64,000 nt of DNA from positions 186,001 through 250,000 of the forward strand of contig NZ_JAMXIC010000005.1 in the NCBI RefSeq assembly GCF_027587375.1, in the 5' to 3' direction. Under the pieces are notes generated by a model. The model ran no database searches, had not been told where the DNA came from, and saw only the letters and a list, made by a program, of their open reading frames with translations. This stretch comes from Arthrobacter sp. B2a2-09. Lineage in GTDB: Bacteria; Actinomycetota; Actinomycetes; Actinomycetales; Micrococcaceae. This document shows, one piece after another, positions 26,299 to 35,000 of the stretch (within the stretch, counting starts at the first letter, position 1; the number at the start of each line of letters is the position of its first letter). A program made the translations under genes and the position numbers.

Positions 26299-27225
26299 AT
26301 GGCTGATCTGCACTCCCTTGTCCTCGACGTATCCGGGGAATCCGCACTTGCCACGAGCGTGCCCCTCACCCTTGGCCATCTCCTGGCGAGTATGGGCGCA
26401 GATCATGTGGAGCCGATCCAGCTGAAGGACATCCTCGTTGTCCGCCACGCCTTCAAGCCGGGCGATCCGGTCCACCTTCACGGGCCGGAGGTTCTGACCG
26501 TGGAGAGGGTCCTCGAATACACCCGGGTCCAGTGGCCTGGACAGTTCGCCAAGAAGCCGCCGCGGTACTGGGTGATACTGGTTGCCGACGGCGGGCGCCG
26601 ATCGCGGTTATTCGGAGTCTTGGAGAATTATGGTGAGGTCCAGCGTACAGACGCTGAAATCCATTTCGACTTGCGCCCGAGTAGCTTCCTGTCTCCTCTG
26701 GTTGGCCGGCTGGTTGTTGAGTGGGGAGTCAATACCCAGGCTTGGTACTGGTACGGGGAAACGGCGGCGAAACTGCCTGTTTTGGAGATCGCGGACCGGG
26801 ACAAGGTTCCCTTCCCCGGTTTCGACAATGTGTTGCTCACGTATCACGAGTTGTGCGAGATGGTGGGGGATTCGCGTTACGTAGACTGGCAGGTGGCCCT
26901 GTCGGAGGTTCAGGGCATTTACTTGATCACGGACTCCACTAACGGCAGGCAGTACGTCGGAAAGGCCGAAGGCGCTCAGCGCATTCTCGGCCGGTGGACA
27001 GCCTATGCACAGGATGGTCACGGCGGGAACGTCGCCCTCCGTCAGCTTGCCTACGACAGTGCAGTTGGCGAGGCGACAAGGATTAAGAAAGACCATGCCC
27101 GGCACTTCGTCTTCAGCCTTCTGCGCGTGTTCGGCCCCAGCACACCTTCATCAGAGGTGGACTTGGCCGAGTCCCATTACAAGGACGCCCTGATGACACG
27201 CAAGTTCGGCCTTAACAGGAACTGA
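26299..27225 (+). CDS. GIY-YIG domain protein of unknown role
   Basis: 308 residues. The C-terminal ~110 residues are a GIY-YIG endonuclease-like domain: GIYLITDSTNGRQYVGKAEG (GIY and YVG), GAQRILGRW with the catalytic Arg, and later AESHYKDAL with Glu. The N-terminal ~190 residues (ILVVRHAFKPGDPVHLHGPE, YWVILVADGGRRSRLFGVLE) are unassigned and carry no catalytic motif I recognise. It lies 52 bp behind the Doc gene in the same direction and may belong to the same operon. Similar GIY-YIG proteins act in defence or repair. Confidence 0.8.
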   Translation: MADLHSLVLDVSGESALATSVPLTLGHLLASMGADHVEPIQLKDILVVRHAFKPGDPVHLHGPEVLTVERVLEYTRVQWPGQFAKKPPRYWVILVADGGRRSRLFGVLENYGEVQRTDAEIHFDLRPSSFLSPLVGRLVVEWGVNTQAWYWYGETAAKLPVLEIADRDKVPFPGFDNVLLTYHELCEMVGDSRYVDWQVALSEVQGIYLITDSTNGRQYVGKAEGAQRILGRWTAYAQDGHGGNVALRQLAYDSAVGEATRIKKDHARHFVFSLLRVFGPSTPSSEVDLAESHYKDALMTRKFGLNRN

Positions 27226-27583
27226 TCGAGCCAGCCGTCACTACTCTGACCGCGTGCGACGATGCGACGACCGCGGAATACCTCAACCCACACGGAAAAC
27301 CGCTAAGTTCCGCGGAGAGTCAGGACGTCATAAGCCGTTGGCGGACAGTGAAATACGCCGTCCCATGAGAAGGGGACAGCGGTCTCCCCGGCCCGCTTCG
27401 GATCTGTTCATTCGACTGGAGAACTGTTCATCGCCAAAGGCAAACCGACGGTGTTGACCCGACGGGAACCGACCCTTCTTCCACGGATGCCTCGTGTTCA
27501 TCTCCGGAAACCGCGCTGCAATGCGCAGAGGCGTGCACTTCGGACTGACCCGAACTGCACGCCTCCATCGCAAATTCTGGCGA
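27226..27583. other. intergenic, no gene seen
   Basis: 358 bases between convergent genes (GIY-YIG plus, catA minus). No ORF of note; a terminator could not be clearly placed. Confidence 0.4.
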
Positions 27584-28432
27584 CTACCCAGCCGAAGCGA
27601 GGACAAAGTCGTAGCTGACCTCGCGGCCCGTACCGTCCGCTTTATCCTCCGGCTGAAGGACGAGTTCGGGTTTGACGGCCGAGGCTATGTCGTCTGAGAG
27701 GTGCTCATCAGCTGTGAAGTACAGCTGGGTGGTGATGAGCTGGTGCCCGGGGGCGCTGACTTTGAGGTGGAGGTGTGCCGGGCGCCAGGCATGCCAACCA
27801 GCGGAGGCGATGAGCTCGCCGCAGGCGCCGTCTGTGGGGATCTGGTAGGGCGCCGGTTGCACCGTGTTGATCCGGTAGTCGCCCTCGGAGTCGGCAATCA
27901 CCGTGCCGCGGAGGTTCCATTCGGGAATGCCAGGGGCGAATTGAGAGTAGAAGCCGAGGTCGTCTGCGTGCCAGATCTCTACCTGGGCACCGCCGATGGG
28001 TTCTCCGTTGATATCCGTGACGCGGCCTTGGAATAGGAGCGGGGTGCCGGGCTCGTCGTCGCGCATGGGAAGCGTTGCCGGGGTCGCCAGAACAGGCGAA
28101 CCCGGAACATAGTAGGGGCCCTCGATGGTTCCCTTGCTGCCTTCCCGGTCCGCGTTGGCGACTTCTTCGACGGCGTGTTCAATCCAGACGTCCAGGAAGA
28201 GCGGCCATTCGCCGTCTTCTCCTACCCTGATGAGCCAGGATTTCAGGGCGTTGTATTCGTCGTAGGTGACCTCTTCCTCCATCACGGTGTCCGCCAGAGC
28301 TTTGATGGCGCGGGTGGCAAGGGCGTTGACGCGTTCGGTGCCAACTTCCGCGGCGACCGACTTGTCCGAGCGGAAGCGTTCGGTGGCGTTGGCCCCGGAC
28401 GCGGCGGCTGTTGCGGTGATTTCGACAGACAT
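27584..28432 (-). CDS. catA: catechol 1,2-dioxygenase (intradiol)
   Basis: 282 residues. An N-terminal helical dimer region is followed by the intradiol beta-sandwich. Iron ligands are visible: Tyr in GPYYVPGSP, Tyr in DYRINTVQPAPYQIP, His-His in WRPAHLHLKV. VEIWHADDLGFYSQF is the family signature. It cleaves catechol to cis,cis-muconate with O2. Third gene of a catB-catC-catA set next to the iac genes, whose product is catechol. Cytosolic. Start ATG 28432. Confidence 0.95.
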   Translation of the reverse strand: MSVEITATAAASGANATERFRSDKSVAAEVGTERVNALATRAIKALADTVMEEEVTYDEYNALKSWLIRVGEDGEWPLFLDVWIEHAVEEVANADREGSKGTIEGPYYVPGSPVLATPATLPMRDDEPGTPLLFQGRVTDINGEPIGGAQVEIWHADDLGFYSQFAPGIPEWNLRGTVIADSEGDYRINTVQPAPYQIPTDGACGELIASAGWHAWRPAHLHLKVSAPGHQLITTQLYFTADEHLSDDIASAVKPELVLQPEDKADGTGREVSYDFVLASAG

Positions 28433-28503
28433 GGGTTTGTCCTTTCATTGTCATTCCGACTCTGCAGTGAGGCGGTAATAGCAGGGTGGGTCAATCGAGG
28501 TCG

Positions 28504-28797
28504 TCAGGAGATCGACGACGGGTGTTTGGCGAGGGCAGTGACCTGGATGTCCATATAGGGGAACAATGGAAGGCTCTGTAGAAGCTCGTGTAGCTCGTCA
28601 TTGCTCTCGACGTCGAAGATCGAGTAGTTGGCATATTGCCCCACGACCCGCCATAGGTGGGGCCATCGGCCGTCGCGTTGGAGGCCTTGGGAGTAGGTTT
28701 TTTCTTCCTCCTTGACGGCCGTGGCCTGTTCTTCGGGCAGATTGGCGGGGAGGTTGACGTCCATTCGGACTAGGTACAGCACGATGCTCCTTTGCAT
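28504..28797 (-). CDS. catC: muconolactone delta-isomerase
   Basis: 97 residues from ATG 28797 (MQRSIVLYLVRMDVNLPANL); longer open frames upstream run into catB. The family signature RMDVNLPANLPEEQA, then WPHLWRVVGQYANYSIFDVE and a ferredoxin-like fold are present. It converts muconolactone to beta-ketoadipate enol-lactone. Short spacing to catB (34 bp) and catA (71 bp). Confidence 0.95.
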   Translation of the reverse strand: MQRSIVLYLVRMDVNLPANLPEEQATAVKEEEKTYSQGLQRDGRWPHLWRVVGQYANYSIFDVESNDELHELLQSLPLFPYMDIQVTALAKHPSSIS

Positions 28798-28831
28798 TCG
28801 AGGGAATTGGGGGAGGGTCTGCCCAGGCGGG

Positions 28832-29935
28832 CTACTTGTCCTGCCGGTAACGTGCGAGTTTGTCCTCGTCGATGTCAGCTCCGACGCCGGGGACGTCCCG
28901 GACACGGATGCGGCCGTCTTGGATGACTATCTGTTCGGCCAGGAGGTCATCGGACATGTCAAGGAAATTGGAGAGTTCACCGGCACGCCGCGAGGTGGCC
29001 TCGTGCGCGGCGCCGAAGGTTACGGTGGCGATCGTCCCAAGCTGGGTGTCGATCTGGTTTCCCATCACGACGTCGACGCCCAGTCCGGTGCAGAGGCCAA
29101 GTATTTGCTGTGCTTCAGTGAATCCGCTGCGAGCGGTCTTGATGCTGATGGCGTTGCATCCGCCCGACAGCAGCTCACACGAGGCATCGCCGGCGGTGGG
29201 GACGCTTTCATCGCCGACTACAGGGATGGGGGATTTCTCCACCAGGCGCCGGCGGCTCATTCCTTCCTTGGCATCGCAGGGTTCCTCCAGGAGGGAGAGT
29301 CCCAGGCCCTCCGTGCGGCGCAGGACTTCGAGCGCTTCGTTGGCCGTCCAGCCCCGATTGGCGTCGAGGTACAGCTCGGTGTCCGGGTCCAGCCCGGCGC
29401 GCAGTACGCGGCATGCTTCGATGTCCAGCGACAGCGGGCGGCGCCCGACTTTGAGCTTGAAGGTGTTGATGCCGTATTCGTCCTGGAATCGTAGGGCCTC
29501 ATCCAGCAGCTTCTGCGCCGGTTGGAAGCCCAGCATGTGGCTGACTTCCATGGAGTCGGTAAATCCGCCCAGCAGCCTGCTGACCGAAAATCCAGTGGCT
29601 TTGCCGATGATGTCCCAGAGGGCGATATCCAGGCTGCCTTTGGCCACCTGGTTATGGACTGTCCGGGCGAGGATCTGGTGGATCTTCCCGCGGTCCATGG
29701 GGTCCAGCCCGGTAACAGCGGGAGCGAATATCTTGGTGACCACCGAGATGATGGAATCCTGCGTCTCGCCATAGGTGAACGGGCGTGGTGGAGCATCCGC
29801 CGTGCCTACCAAGCCGTCATCGGTGTGGACCCGGATGAGTACGTGCTCCGCGTCGGACACCCGCCCGCTGGCGAACTCCAAGGGCTTGGAATAAGGGATC
29901 GAGTAGGGGATCGCCTCAATGCGCTCAATCTTCAC
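28832..29935 (-). CDS. catB: muconate cycloisomerase
   Basis: 367 residues, enolase superfamily. N-terminal capping domain (MKIERIEAIPYSIPYSKPLE) and a barrel with Lys in TFKLKVG, metal ligands Asp/Glu in LYLDANRGW, LLEEPC and VGDESV, and Lys in AISIKTARSGF. It cyclises cis,cis-muconate to muconolactone with Mn2+. First gene of the cat set. A separate plus-strand gene and a strong terminator part it from iacH, so it likely has its own promoter. Start ATG 29935. Confidence 0.95.
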   Translation of the reverse strand: MKIERIEAIPYSIPYSKPLEFASGRVSDAEHVLIRVHTDDGLVGTADAPPRPFTYGETQDSIISVVTKIFAPAVTGLDPMDRGKIHQILARTVHNQVAKGSLDIALWDIIGKATGFSVSRLLGGFTDSMEVSHMLGFQPAQKLLDEALRFQDEYGINTFKLKVGRRPLSLDIEACRVLRAGLDPDTELYLDANRGWTANEALEVLRRTEGLGLSLLEEPCDAKEGMSRRRLVEKSPIPVVGDESVPTAGDASCELLSGGCNAISIKTARSGFTEAQQILGLCTGLGVDVVMGNQIDTQLGTIATVTFGAAHEATSRRAGELSNFLDMSDDLLAEQIVIQDGRIRVRDVPGVGADIDEDKLARYRQDK

Positions 29936-30116
29936 GGGGTGCCTTCAGGAATTGGAATGGTGGGTCACGAAGGCGATGCCTTCCCTCAATATCCTTACGT
30001 GGAATTCCGTGCGTGAAAATGCGAAAAACCACTGCCAGACGTAAAGCTTTCTGCCCTTCCGGGGTAAGGAAATCCCCCATACCCTGCTGATAAACAACGT
30101 GAAAGGAGAACGCCCG

Positions 30117-30386
30117 ATGGCCCATCCCGCAAAACATGACCGGATGTTTCTGACCTGCTATGCGGACACATTCGGTTACGGCTGGCACCACGTCGATCTG
30201 TTCGTCCACGACGAGAACGACCTGGAGGTGAACTGGGTGCACTGGCAAGTGGACCGAGACGGACCGGAGGCAGCCGACACGGTCACCGCCTGGGTTGAGC
30301 CGCAGCTCAAACGCGTGTCCGAATGGATGCATGGAATCAGCGCCAATGGTTCCGAGTACTGGACTGCGGACGCGGCCTGGGCATGA
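30117..30386 (+). CDS. small hypothetical protein, 89 aa
   Basis: Starts MAHPAKHDRMFLTCYADTFG at 30117, preceded by AAAGGAGAA; an in-frame ATG at 30099 is less well placed. Rich in Trp, His and Asp (GWHHVDLFVHDENDLEVNWV). No known domain. It lies between catB and iacH, opposite to both, with a bidirectional terminator behind it. Possibly a real small gene of the island; function unknown. Confidence 0.6.
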   Translation: MAHPAKHDRMFLTCYADTFGYGWHHVDLFVHDENDLEVNWVHWQVDRDGPEAADTVTAWVEPQLKRVSEWMHGISANGSEYWTADAAWA

Positions 30387-30417
30387 TGGCGAAGCGCAAC
30401 CCCGTGTGACGCATGTA

Positions 30418-30457
30418 AAGGAAGGTCCCGTTTGGAAATCCAAACGGGACCTTCCTT
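30418..30457. terminator. strong bidirectional terminator
   Basis: An 18-bp perfect stem (AAGGAAGGTCCCGTTTGG and its complement) with an AAAT loop, flanked by A and T tracts. It separates the small plus-strand gene from iacH (minus, ending 30478). Confidence 0.9.
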
Positions 30458-30477
30458 CGTGCATCGGACCTGCCTGG

Positions 30478-31758
30478 CTATACGTGAACCAGGGAAGCTT
30501 CAAGCCGCTCCGCGATGGCGAAAAGGCGGTGTTCGCGGCCGGGGGCTCCGATGAGCTGAATGCCGAGGGGCATTCCCGCGGAGTCCTTAAGGCCGGGGAT
30601 GGTGATGACCGGTAGGCCCAATGCCTGCCAGGGCCGGCTGAGAACTGGAGTGCCGGTGGCTTCGATGCCGACGGGAGCGGCGCCCAGAGCGGCCGGGCCG
30701 AGGATCGCGTCGAAATGTTCAAGGGCCGACTCCACCGAGCTGCGGGCATTGGCAATCCGGAAGAGCGCTGCCACATAGTCCGCCTCGAATGTGTCGGCGC
30801 CGCTGGACAACAATTCGGCGAGCGGGACGCTTAGCAGGTCTGACTGTTGCAGCTCCCGGGCGCGCTCGCGGGCTGCTTCGAAGGCCATGACGGTGGCGTG
30901 GTCGCCGGCCAGTTGACGGACAACATCATGGTCGGTCCAAGGTCTGCATCGGGCACCTTCGCGGCTCATCGCGACGGCAGCCAGTTCGACGGCGGCTGCC
31001 ATGTCCGCGGAGACCTCGCCCAGGCTACTGCCGTTCCACTGCAAGAGGAGCGGGGCATCGCCGTCGATTGAGTCCGTCGACGGCGGCGCCTTACGGGTCA
31101 GGGCGCTCCAGACCAGCTGTAGATCGGCCACTGTCCGTGCCAGGAACCCGAGCGAGTCCAGAGAGGGACTCAGCCCGGTGACGCCGCTCATGGAGAACTG
31201 GCCCTTGGCTGCGACGAACCCTGCGACCCCGCAGAAAGAAGCGGGTCGCGTGAGCGATCCTGCCGTCTGCGTTCCAATGGCTAGCGGCACCATTCCGGCG
31301 GCGACGGCGGCCGCCGATCCGCTGGATGAGCCGCCGGGGGTGTGTGCCGGATTGGCAGGGTTGCGCGTGGGGCCGGGAGCGAAATAGCCGAACTCGGTGG
31401 TGACGGTCTTGCCCATGACCACGGCACCTGCCTGCCGGAGAAGCTTCACGCAGTCGGCGTCCGTGACAGCCGGTTCGCCACCGCGTAGTACGCTGCCGCA
31501 GCGGGTCGCCAGCCCCTGGACGTCGATGAGGTCCTTGATGCCGACCGGTATTCCCCAAAGAGGACCGCGCGTGCCTGCCGCGCGTTCCAGTTCTCGGGCA
31601 GCGGTGCGGGCACCGGCCGCGTCGATTTCCACCCAAGCCCGGATCTCGGGTTCCGCAGCGTGCGTTCGCTGCCAGGCCTGCTCGACGGCGGCGCTTGGCG
31701 TCACTGTGCCGGAAGACAGGGCCTCTGAGAGCTCGCGGAGCGAACCGCTCGACCTCAA
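30478..31758 (-). CDS. iacH: IacH-like amidase of IAA catabolism
   Basis: 426 residues, amidase-signature family (Ser-Ser-Lys). Lys in IPVGIKDLIDVQG, the glycine/serine motif GGSSSGSAAAVAAGMVPLAIG and Ser in TAGSLTRPASFCG are all visible. In iac clusters IacH is the hydrolase of a late step towards catechol. It is translationally coupled to iacG (start overlaps the iacG stop by four bases, 31755-31758). Substrate assignment rests on neighbourhood. Confidence 0.85.
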   Translation of the reverse strand: MRSSGSLRELSEALSSGTVTPSAAVEQAWQRTHAAEPEIRAWVEIDAAGARTAARELERAAGTRGPLWGIPVGIKDLIDVQGLATRCGSVLRGGEPAVTDADCVKLLRQAGAVVMGKTVTTEFGYFAPGPTRNPANPAHTPGGSSSGSAAAVAAGMVPLAIGTQTAGSLTRPASFCGVAGFVAAKGQFSMSGVTGLSPSLDSLGFLARTVADLQLVWSALTRKAPPSTDSIDGDAPLLLQWNGSSLGEVSADMAAAVELAAVAMSREGARCRPWTDHDVVRQLAGDHATVMAFEAARERARELQQSDLLSVPLAELLSSGADTFEADYVAALFRIANARSSVESALEHFDAILGPAALGAAPVGIEATGTPVLSRPWQALGLPVITIPGLKDSAGMPLGIQLIGAPGREHRLFAIAERLEASLVHV

Positions 31759-32270
31759 GCGACAAGCTCCGGTGTTACGGAAAGGCGATGAAACTGCCTC
31801 TTGAAGTAGATGAGGCTGTCACGCTCCTCCTGGACCTCAACACGGTCCACCTGGACGAAGATTACTGAGTGCGATCCCTGGACGGAGCGGCCGCTGATCC
31901 GGCCGACGATTTTGACAAGTGCGTCACGCAGCACGGGAACGGAGTCAGCGCCCTCTTCCCAGATATCCCAGCCGAAGCGTTCCTCCATGGGAACGCGCGT
32001 GGCTCCGGAGAAGTGGCGGGCGAGTTCCTCGTGTTCGCCGCTGAGGACGTTGATGCACACCTCGCCATTGCTGTTGAAGATATCGTGTGTGGCGCTGTTC
32101 TGGTTGACACAAACCAAGACCGTGGGCGGGGAGTCTGTGACGGAGCAGACGGCGCTGACTGTAATTCCCACGCGCCCGTGTGGACCGGCGGTGGTCACCA
32201 CGTTCACAGCCGCCGGCAGGTGGGCCATGGCAGACCGGAAATCTTTCTGGATTTGCGTGAGTTCAGGCAT
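31755..32270 (-). CDS. iacG: IacG-like flavin reductase
   Basis: 171 residues, flavin reductase (FMN-binding split barrel). Family pattern: FRSAMAHLPAAVNVVTTAGP, GRVGITVSAVCSVTDSPPTV, LVCVNQNSATHD, and GSHSVIFVQVDRVEVQEE. It would supply reduced flavin to the oxygenase IacA. First gene of the iacG-iacH pair, divergent from the response regulator at 32502. Start ATG 32270. Confidence 0.9.
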   Translation of the reverse strand: MPELTQIQKDFRSAMAHLPAAVNVVTTAGPHGRVGITVSAVCSVTDSPPTVLVCVNQNSATHDIFNSNGEVCINVLSGEHEELARHFSGATRVPMEERFGWDIWEEGADSVPVLRDALVKIVGRISGRSVQGSHSVIFVQVDRVEVQEERDSLIYFKRQFHRLSVTPELVA

Positions 32271-32501
32271 TTCTCTTCTCCAACTGTCGTGACCGCTAAT
32301 TCTGGCCAGTCCATGAATCCTTGTGATAAGAATCTATGGCGGACCGGACTTAATGGGTATTGCGATTTGTCCCACGCAATTTCAGAATTCACTTCAGTGT
32401 CGTAGGTAGTTTCTTTAGTCCGTTATTGATTGACGGCCATGCCGTGGACTCGATACCGTCGAGTTTCCCCCTACTACACCCAGGCAGTGCAAGGTCCCCA
32501 C

Positions 32502-33122
32502 ATGGATTCACCAGAAGCCCTCGTTTACATCGTCGACGACGACCAGGAGCTGTGTGCCTCTTTGGCATGGCTGCTTGAATCCGTCAGCATCCAGTCCCGT
32601 AGCTTCTATGACGTAGCGTCGTTCTTGGCCGAGTACGACCCCGACATTCCGTCCTGCCTCGTCCTGGATGTCCGGATGCCGAGGGCCGGCGGGTTTCAAT
32701 TGCAAGAGACCCTCAACCAGATCGCTTCGCCGATACCTATCATTTTTGTTTCCGCCCACGGCGACATCAGGATGTCCGTGAAGGCCCTGCGCCAGGGAGC
32801 CGTCAATTTCCTGGAAAAACCGTACGATCCCCAGCTAATGCTCGACGTTGTCCAGGAGACACTCGAACTCGCCCGCGCGCGCTTTGAATCCGACCGCGGG
32901 CGACGGGAAATCGAGCAACGGATCGCAGGCCTGACGCCTCGCGAACGGGAAATTCTAGCCCTCGTTATCGACGGTCTGCCGAGCCAGAACATCGCCAGGA
33001 AGTTGGGGACCAGCGTGAAGACCATTGATGTCCACCGCACGCGAATCAAGGCGAAGACCGGAGCGGACAGCATCGCCACACTGGTCCGGGACATTCTGCA
33101 AAACAACGTCAAGGTCGCTTAA
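32502..33122 (+). CDS. FixJ-type two-component response regulator
   Basis: 206 residues from MDSPEALVYIVDDDQELC; longer open frame to 32430 is leader. Receiver domain (phosphoacceptor Asp56 in CLVLDVRMP; Lys in FLEKPYDP) followed by a LuxR/NarL helix-turn-helix (LTPREREILALVIDGLPSQN, IARKLGTSVKTIDVHRTRIK). It sits inside the iac cluster on the opposite strand, between iacF and iacG, and should pair with the histidine kinase at 39001. An IacR-like activator of IAA genes is the probable role; in other bacteria iac control is by MarR or by two-component systems. Confidence 0.9.
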   Translation: MDSPEALVYIVDDDQELCASLAWLLESVSIQSRSFYDVASFLAEYDPDIPSCLVLDVRMPRAGGFQLQETLNQIASPIPIIFVSAHGDIRMSVKALRQGAVNFLEKPYDPQLMLDVVQETLELARARFESDRGRREIEQRIAGLTPREREILALVIDGLPSQNIARKLGTSVKTIDVHRTRIKAKTGADSIATLVRDILQNNVKVA

Positions 33123-33161
33123 GGCTGAAGCCGGGCCTCTTGGGGTCTCGACGAACGAAGG

Positions 33162-33199
33162 AGCCCCGTGGCTGATCTGGATGGATCGACCACGGGGCT
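33162..33199 (+). terminator. hairpin terminator behind the response regulator
   Basis: AGCCCCGTGG pairs with CCACGGGGCT (33162-33171 / 33190-33199), followed by TCTTTG. It separates convergent genes. Confidence 0.7.
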
Positions 33200-33226
33200 T
33201 CTTTGCGAAAGCCGGCACTCCTGCTT

Positions 33227-34186
33227 TCAGAACAGCTCGAGAACCAGCCTGGGGGACTTTGACCGGGAGACACAAGCCGCGATCTGGTCGTTGGCCTTCT
33301 TTTCTCTGCTGGACATGCACTGGTCCCGGTGATCCGGTTCGCCCTTGAGGACCCCCATGATGCATGTCCCGCAGATCCCTTCCTGGCAGGAAGTGTCCAC
33401 TTCAACGCCGTTGTTGGCGAGGACCTGCACGATGGACTGACCAACGGGGACCTCGTAAACCTCGTCGTCGAGTTCCACTTCAAAGGGAGTGTCGCCTCCG
33501 GCGTCCACGGGCGCGCCGGCCTGGAAGTGCTCGATGTGTACGTTGTCCTCGGGAATCACCGCGGTGGCGCTGTCCCGTACACGGTCCATGAAGCCCTGGG
33601 GACCGCACGTATAGACATGCGAGGCGCTGCTGAGGCCCGCGAATGCGCCGTCCAGCACGGCTGGCTGCTGGTCACGCTGCAGCCCGAAATGGAATTGGAC
33701 CCGCTCGCCGAAACCGCTTCGCTTCTCAAGGAGTTCGCAGAACGCGGCTTCTTCGCGGGACCGCGCAAAGTAGTGCAGATCGAACTCCTCTCCTCTCCGG
33801 CGCAGGTGGTAGGCGATGCTGATCATCGGGGTGACGCCGATGCCGGCCGCCACCAGGATGTGCCGGTCGGCGTCCCCGGAGACGGATAGGAGGTTGCGTG
33901 GTGCGCTGATCTCCAGCTCGTGACCGACTCTGACGTGGTCATGCAGCGCCAGCGAACCACCACGTGACTCCGGTTCCAGCTTGACCGCGACGATGTAGTC
34001 GTCGAGCTCGTCCGGTGGACTGCACAGCGAGTACTGGCGCACGACGGCGGTCGGGCCGACGACGTCGATGTGCGCCCCCGCCGGATAGGGGTCGAACGGT
34101 GCCCCGTCCGCACGTTGGAGGCGGAAGGACTTGATGCTGCTGGTCTCCTCAAGTACTTCAGCTACGCGTACCTTGAACATGCCCAT
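33227..34186 (-). CDS. iacF: IacF-like ferredoxin reductase, FNR plus C-terminal 2Fe-2S
   Basis: 319 residues. N-terminal FMN/FAD-binding barrel (RQYSLCSPPDE), then NAD-binding domain (ILVAAGIGVTPMISIAYHL, VYTCGPQGFMD), and a C-terminal plant-type ferredoxin domain with Cys pattern CQEGICGTCIMGVLKGEPDH and a final Cys in DQCMSS. Class IA-type phthalate reductase architecture: it passes electrons from NADH to the Rieske oxygenase IacCD. Last gene of the iacA-F run. Confidence 0.95.
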   Translation of the reverse strand: MGMFKVRVAEVLEETSSIKSFRLQRADGAPFDPYPAGAHIDVVGPTAVVRQYSLCSPPDELDDYIVAVKLEPESRGGSLALHDHVRVGHELEISAPRNLLSVSGDADRHILVAAGIGVTPMISIAYHLRRRGEEFDLHYFARSREEAAFCELLEKRSGFGERVQFHFGLQRDQQPAVLDGAFAGLSSASHVYTCGPQGFMDRVRDSATAVIPEDNVHIEHFQAGAPVDAGGDTPFEVELDDEVYEVPVGQSIVQVLANNGVEVDTSCQEGICGTCIMGVLKGEPDHRDQCMSSREKKANDQIAACVSRSKSPRLVLELF

Positions 34187-34234
34187 GGGGCAACGCTCCT
34201 TTCTTCTCTCAGCTTGTAGACGGGCCAGCTGGCG

Positions 34235-34993
34235 CTAGCGCATGTAGAGGCCACCGTTGATGTCCCAGCAGGCCCCTGTGACGGAGAATGCGCCAGGGGA
34301 GGCCAGGAGGGCCACGGTGTCTGCGATGAACTCGGCATCGCCGAAGCGGCCTACCGGAATGTTGGCCTTGATGGTGTCCAACTTGTCCGCGTCTACGGTT
34401 TCGTAGACCACCGGGAGGTCTAGCGGCCCGGGGGAGACGGCGTTGACGGTGACGCCGGAGGAGGCGAACTCCCGGGCGAACACCTTGGTCAGGGTGGATA
34501 CGCCGCCCTTGGATGCAGCGTAGTGGGCTCCCGTGGCCGTGCCGCCATTGTGGCCTGCCAGAGAGTGGATGTTGATGATCCGGCCGAAGCCGCGGTCCCG
34601 GAAATGCGGACCGAACACTTGGCAGCCCAGGAAAGTGCCGTTGAGGTTGATCTCGACATTCGCGGAGAACTCCTCAGGCGTGATCTCCAGCAATGGCGCG
34701 ACCTGGGAACGCCCGGCATTGTTCACCAGCACATCCGTGCCGCCCCACTTTTCAACAAGGAGGTCCCTGACGGCCTCGAAGTCGGCCTTTTTCCGGACAT
34801 CGAGGGCGCCGGCCCAAACGGTTTCCCCGGAGGGGTCCAGGTTGTCCGCGATGGGTTGTACGGAGGCAGCGCTGGTGCCGGTGATCGCCACCCTGAAGCC
34901 TTCCTTGTGCAGCTTGCGGGCGATGACTTCACCGAGACCGCGAGCGGCGCCGGTGACCAGTGCTACATGGTTCACTGTGGATCCTACGTTCAT
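34235..34993 (-). CDS. iacE: IacE-like short-chain dehydrogenase
   Basis: 252 residues from MNVGSTVNHVALVTG; the longer frame to 35086 overlaps iacD. SDR motifs TGAARGLGEVIA, NNAGRSQ, Ser in NIHSLAGHNG and Tyr-Lys in HYAASKGGV. In iac pathways IacE acts with IacA on the early oxidised indole intermediate. Starts 7 bp after the iacD stop. Confidence 0.9.
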   Translation of the reverse strand: MNVGSTVNHVALVTGAARGLGEVIARKLHKEGFRVAITGTSAASVQPIADNLDPSGETVWAGALDVRKKADFEAVRDLLVEKWGGTDVLVNNAGRSQVAPLLEITPEEFSANVEINLNGTFLGCQVFGPHFRDRGFGRIINIHSLAGHNGGTATGAHYAASKGGVSTLTKVFAREFASSGVTVNAVSPGPLDLPVVYETVDADKLDTIKANIPVGRFGDAEFIADTVALLASPGAFSVTGACWDINGGLYMR

Positions 34994-35000
34994 GGTGGTC

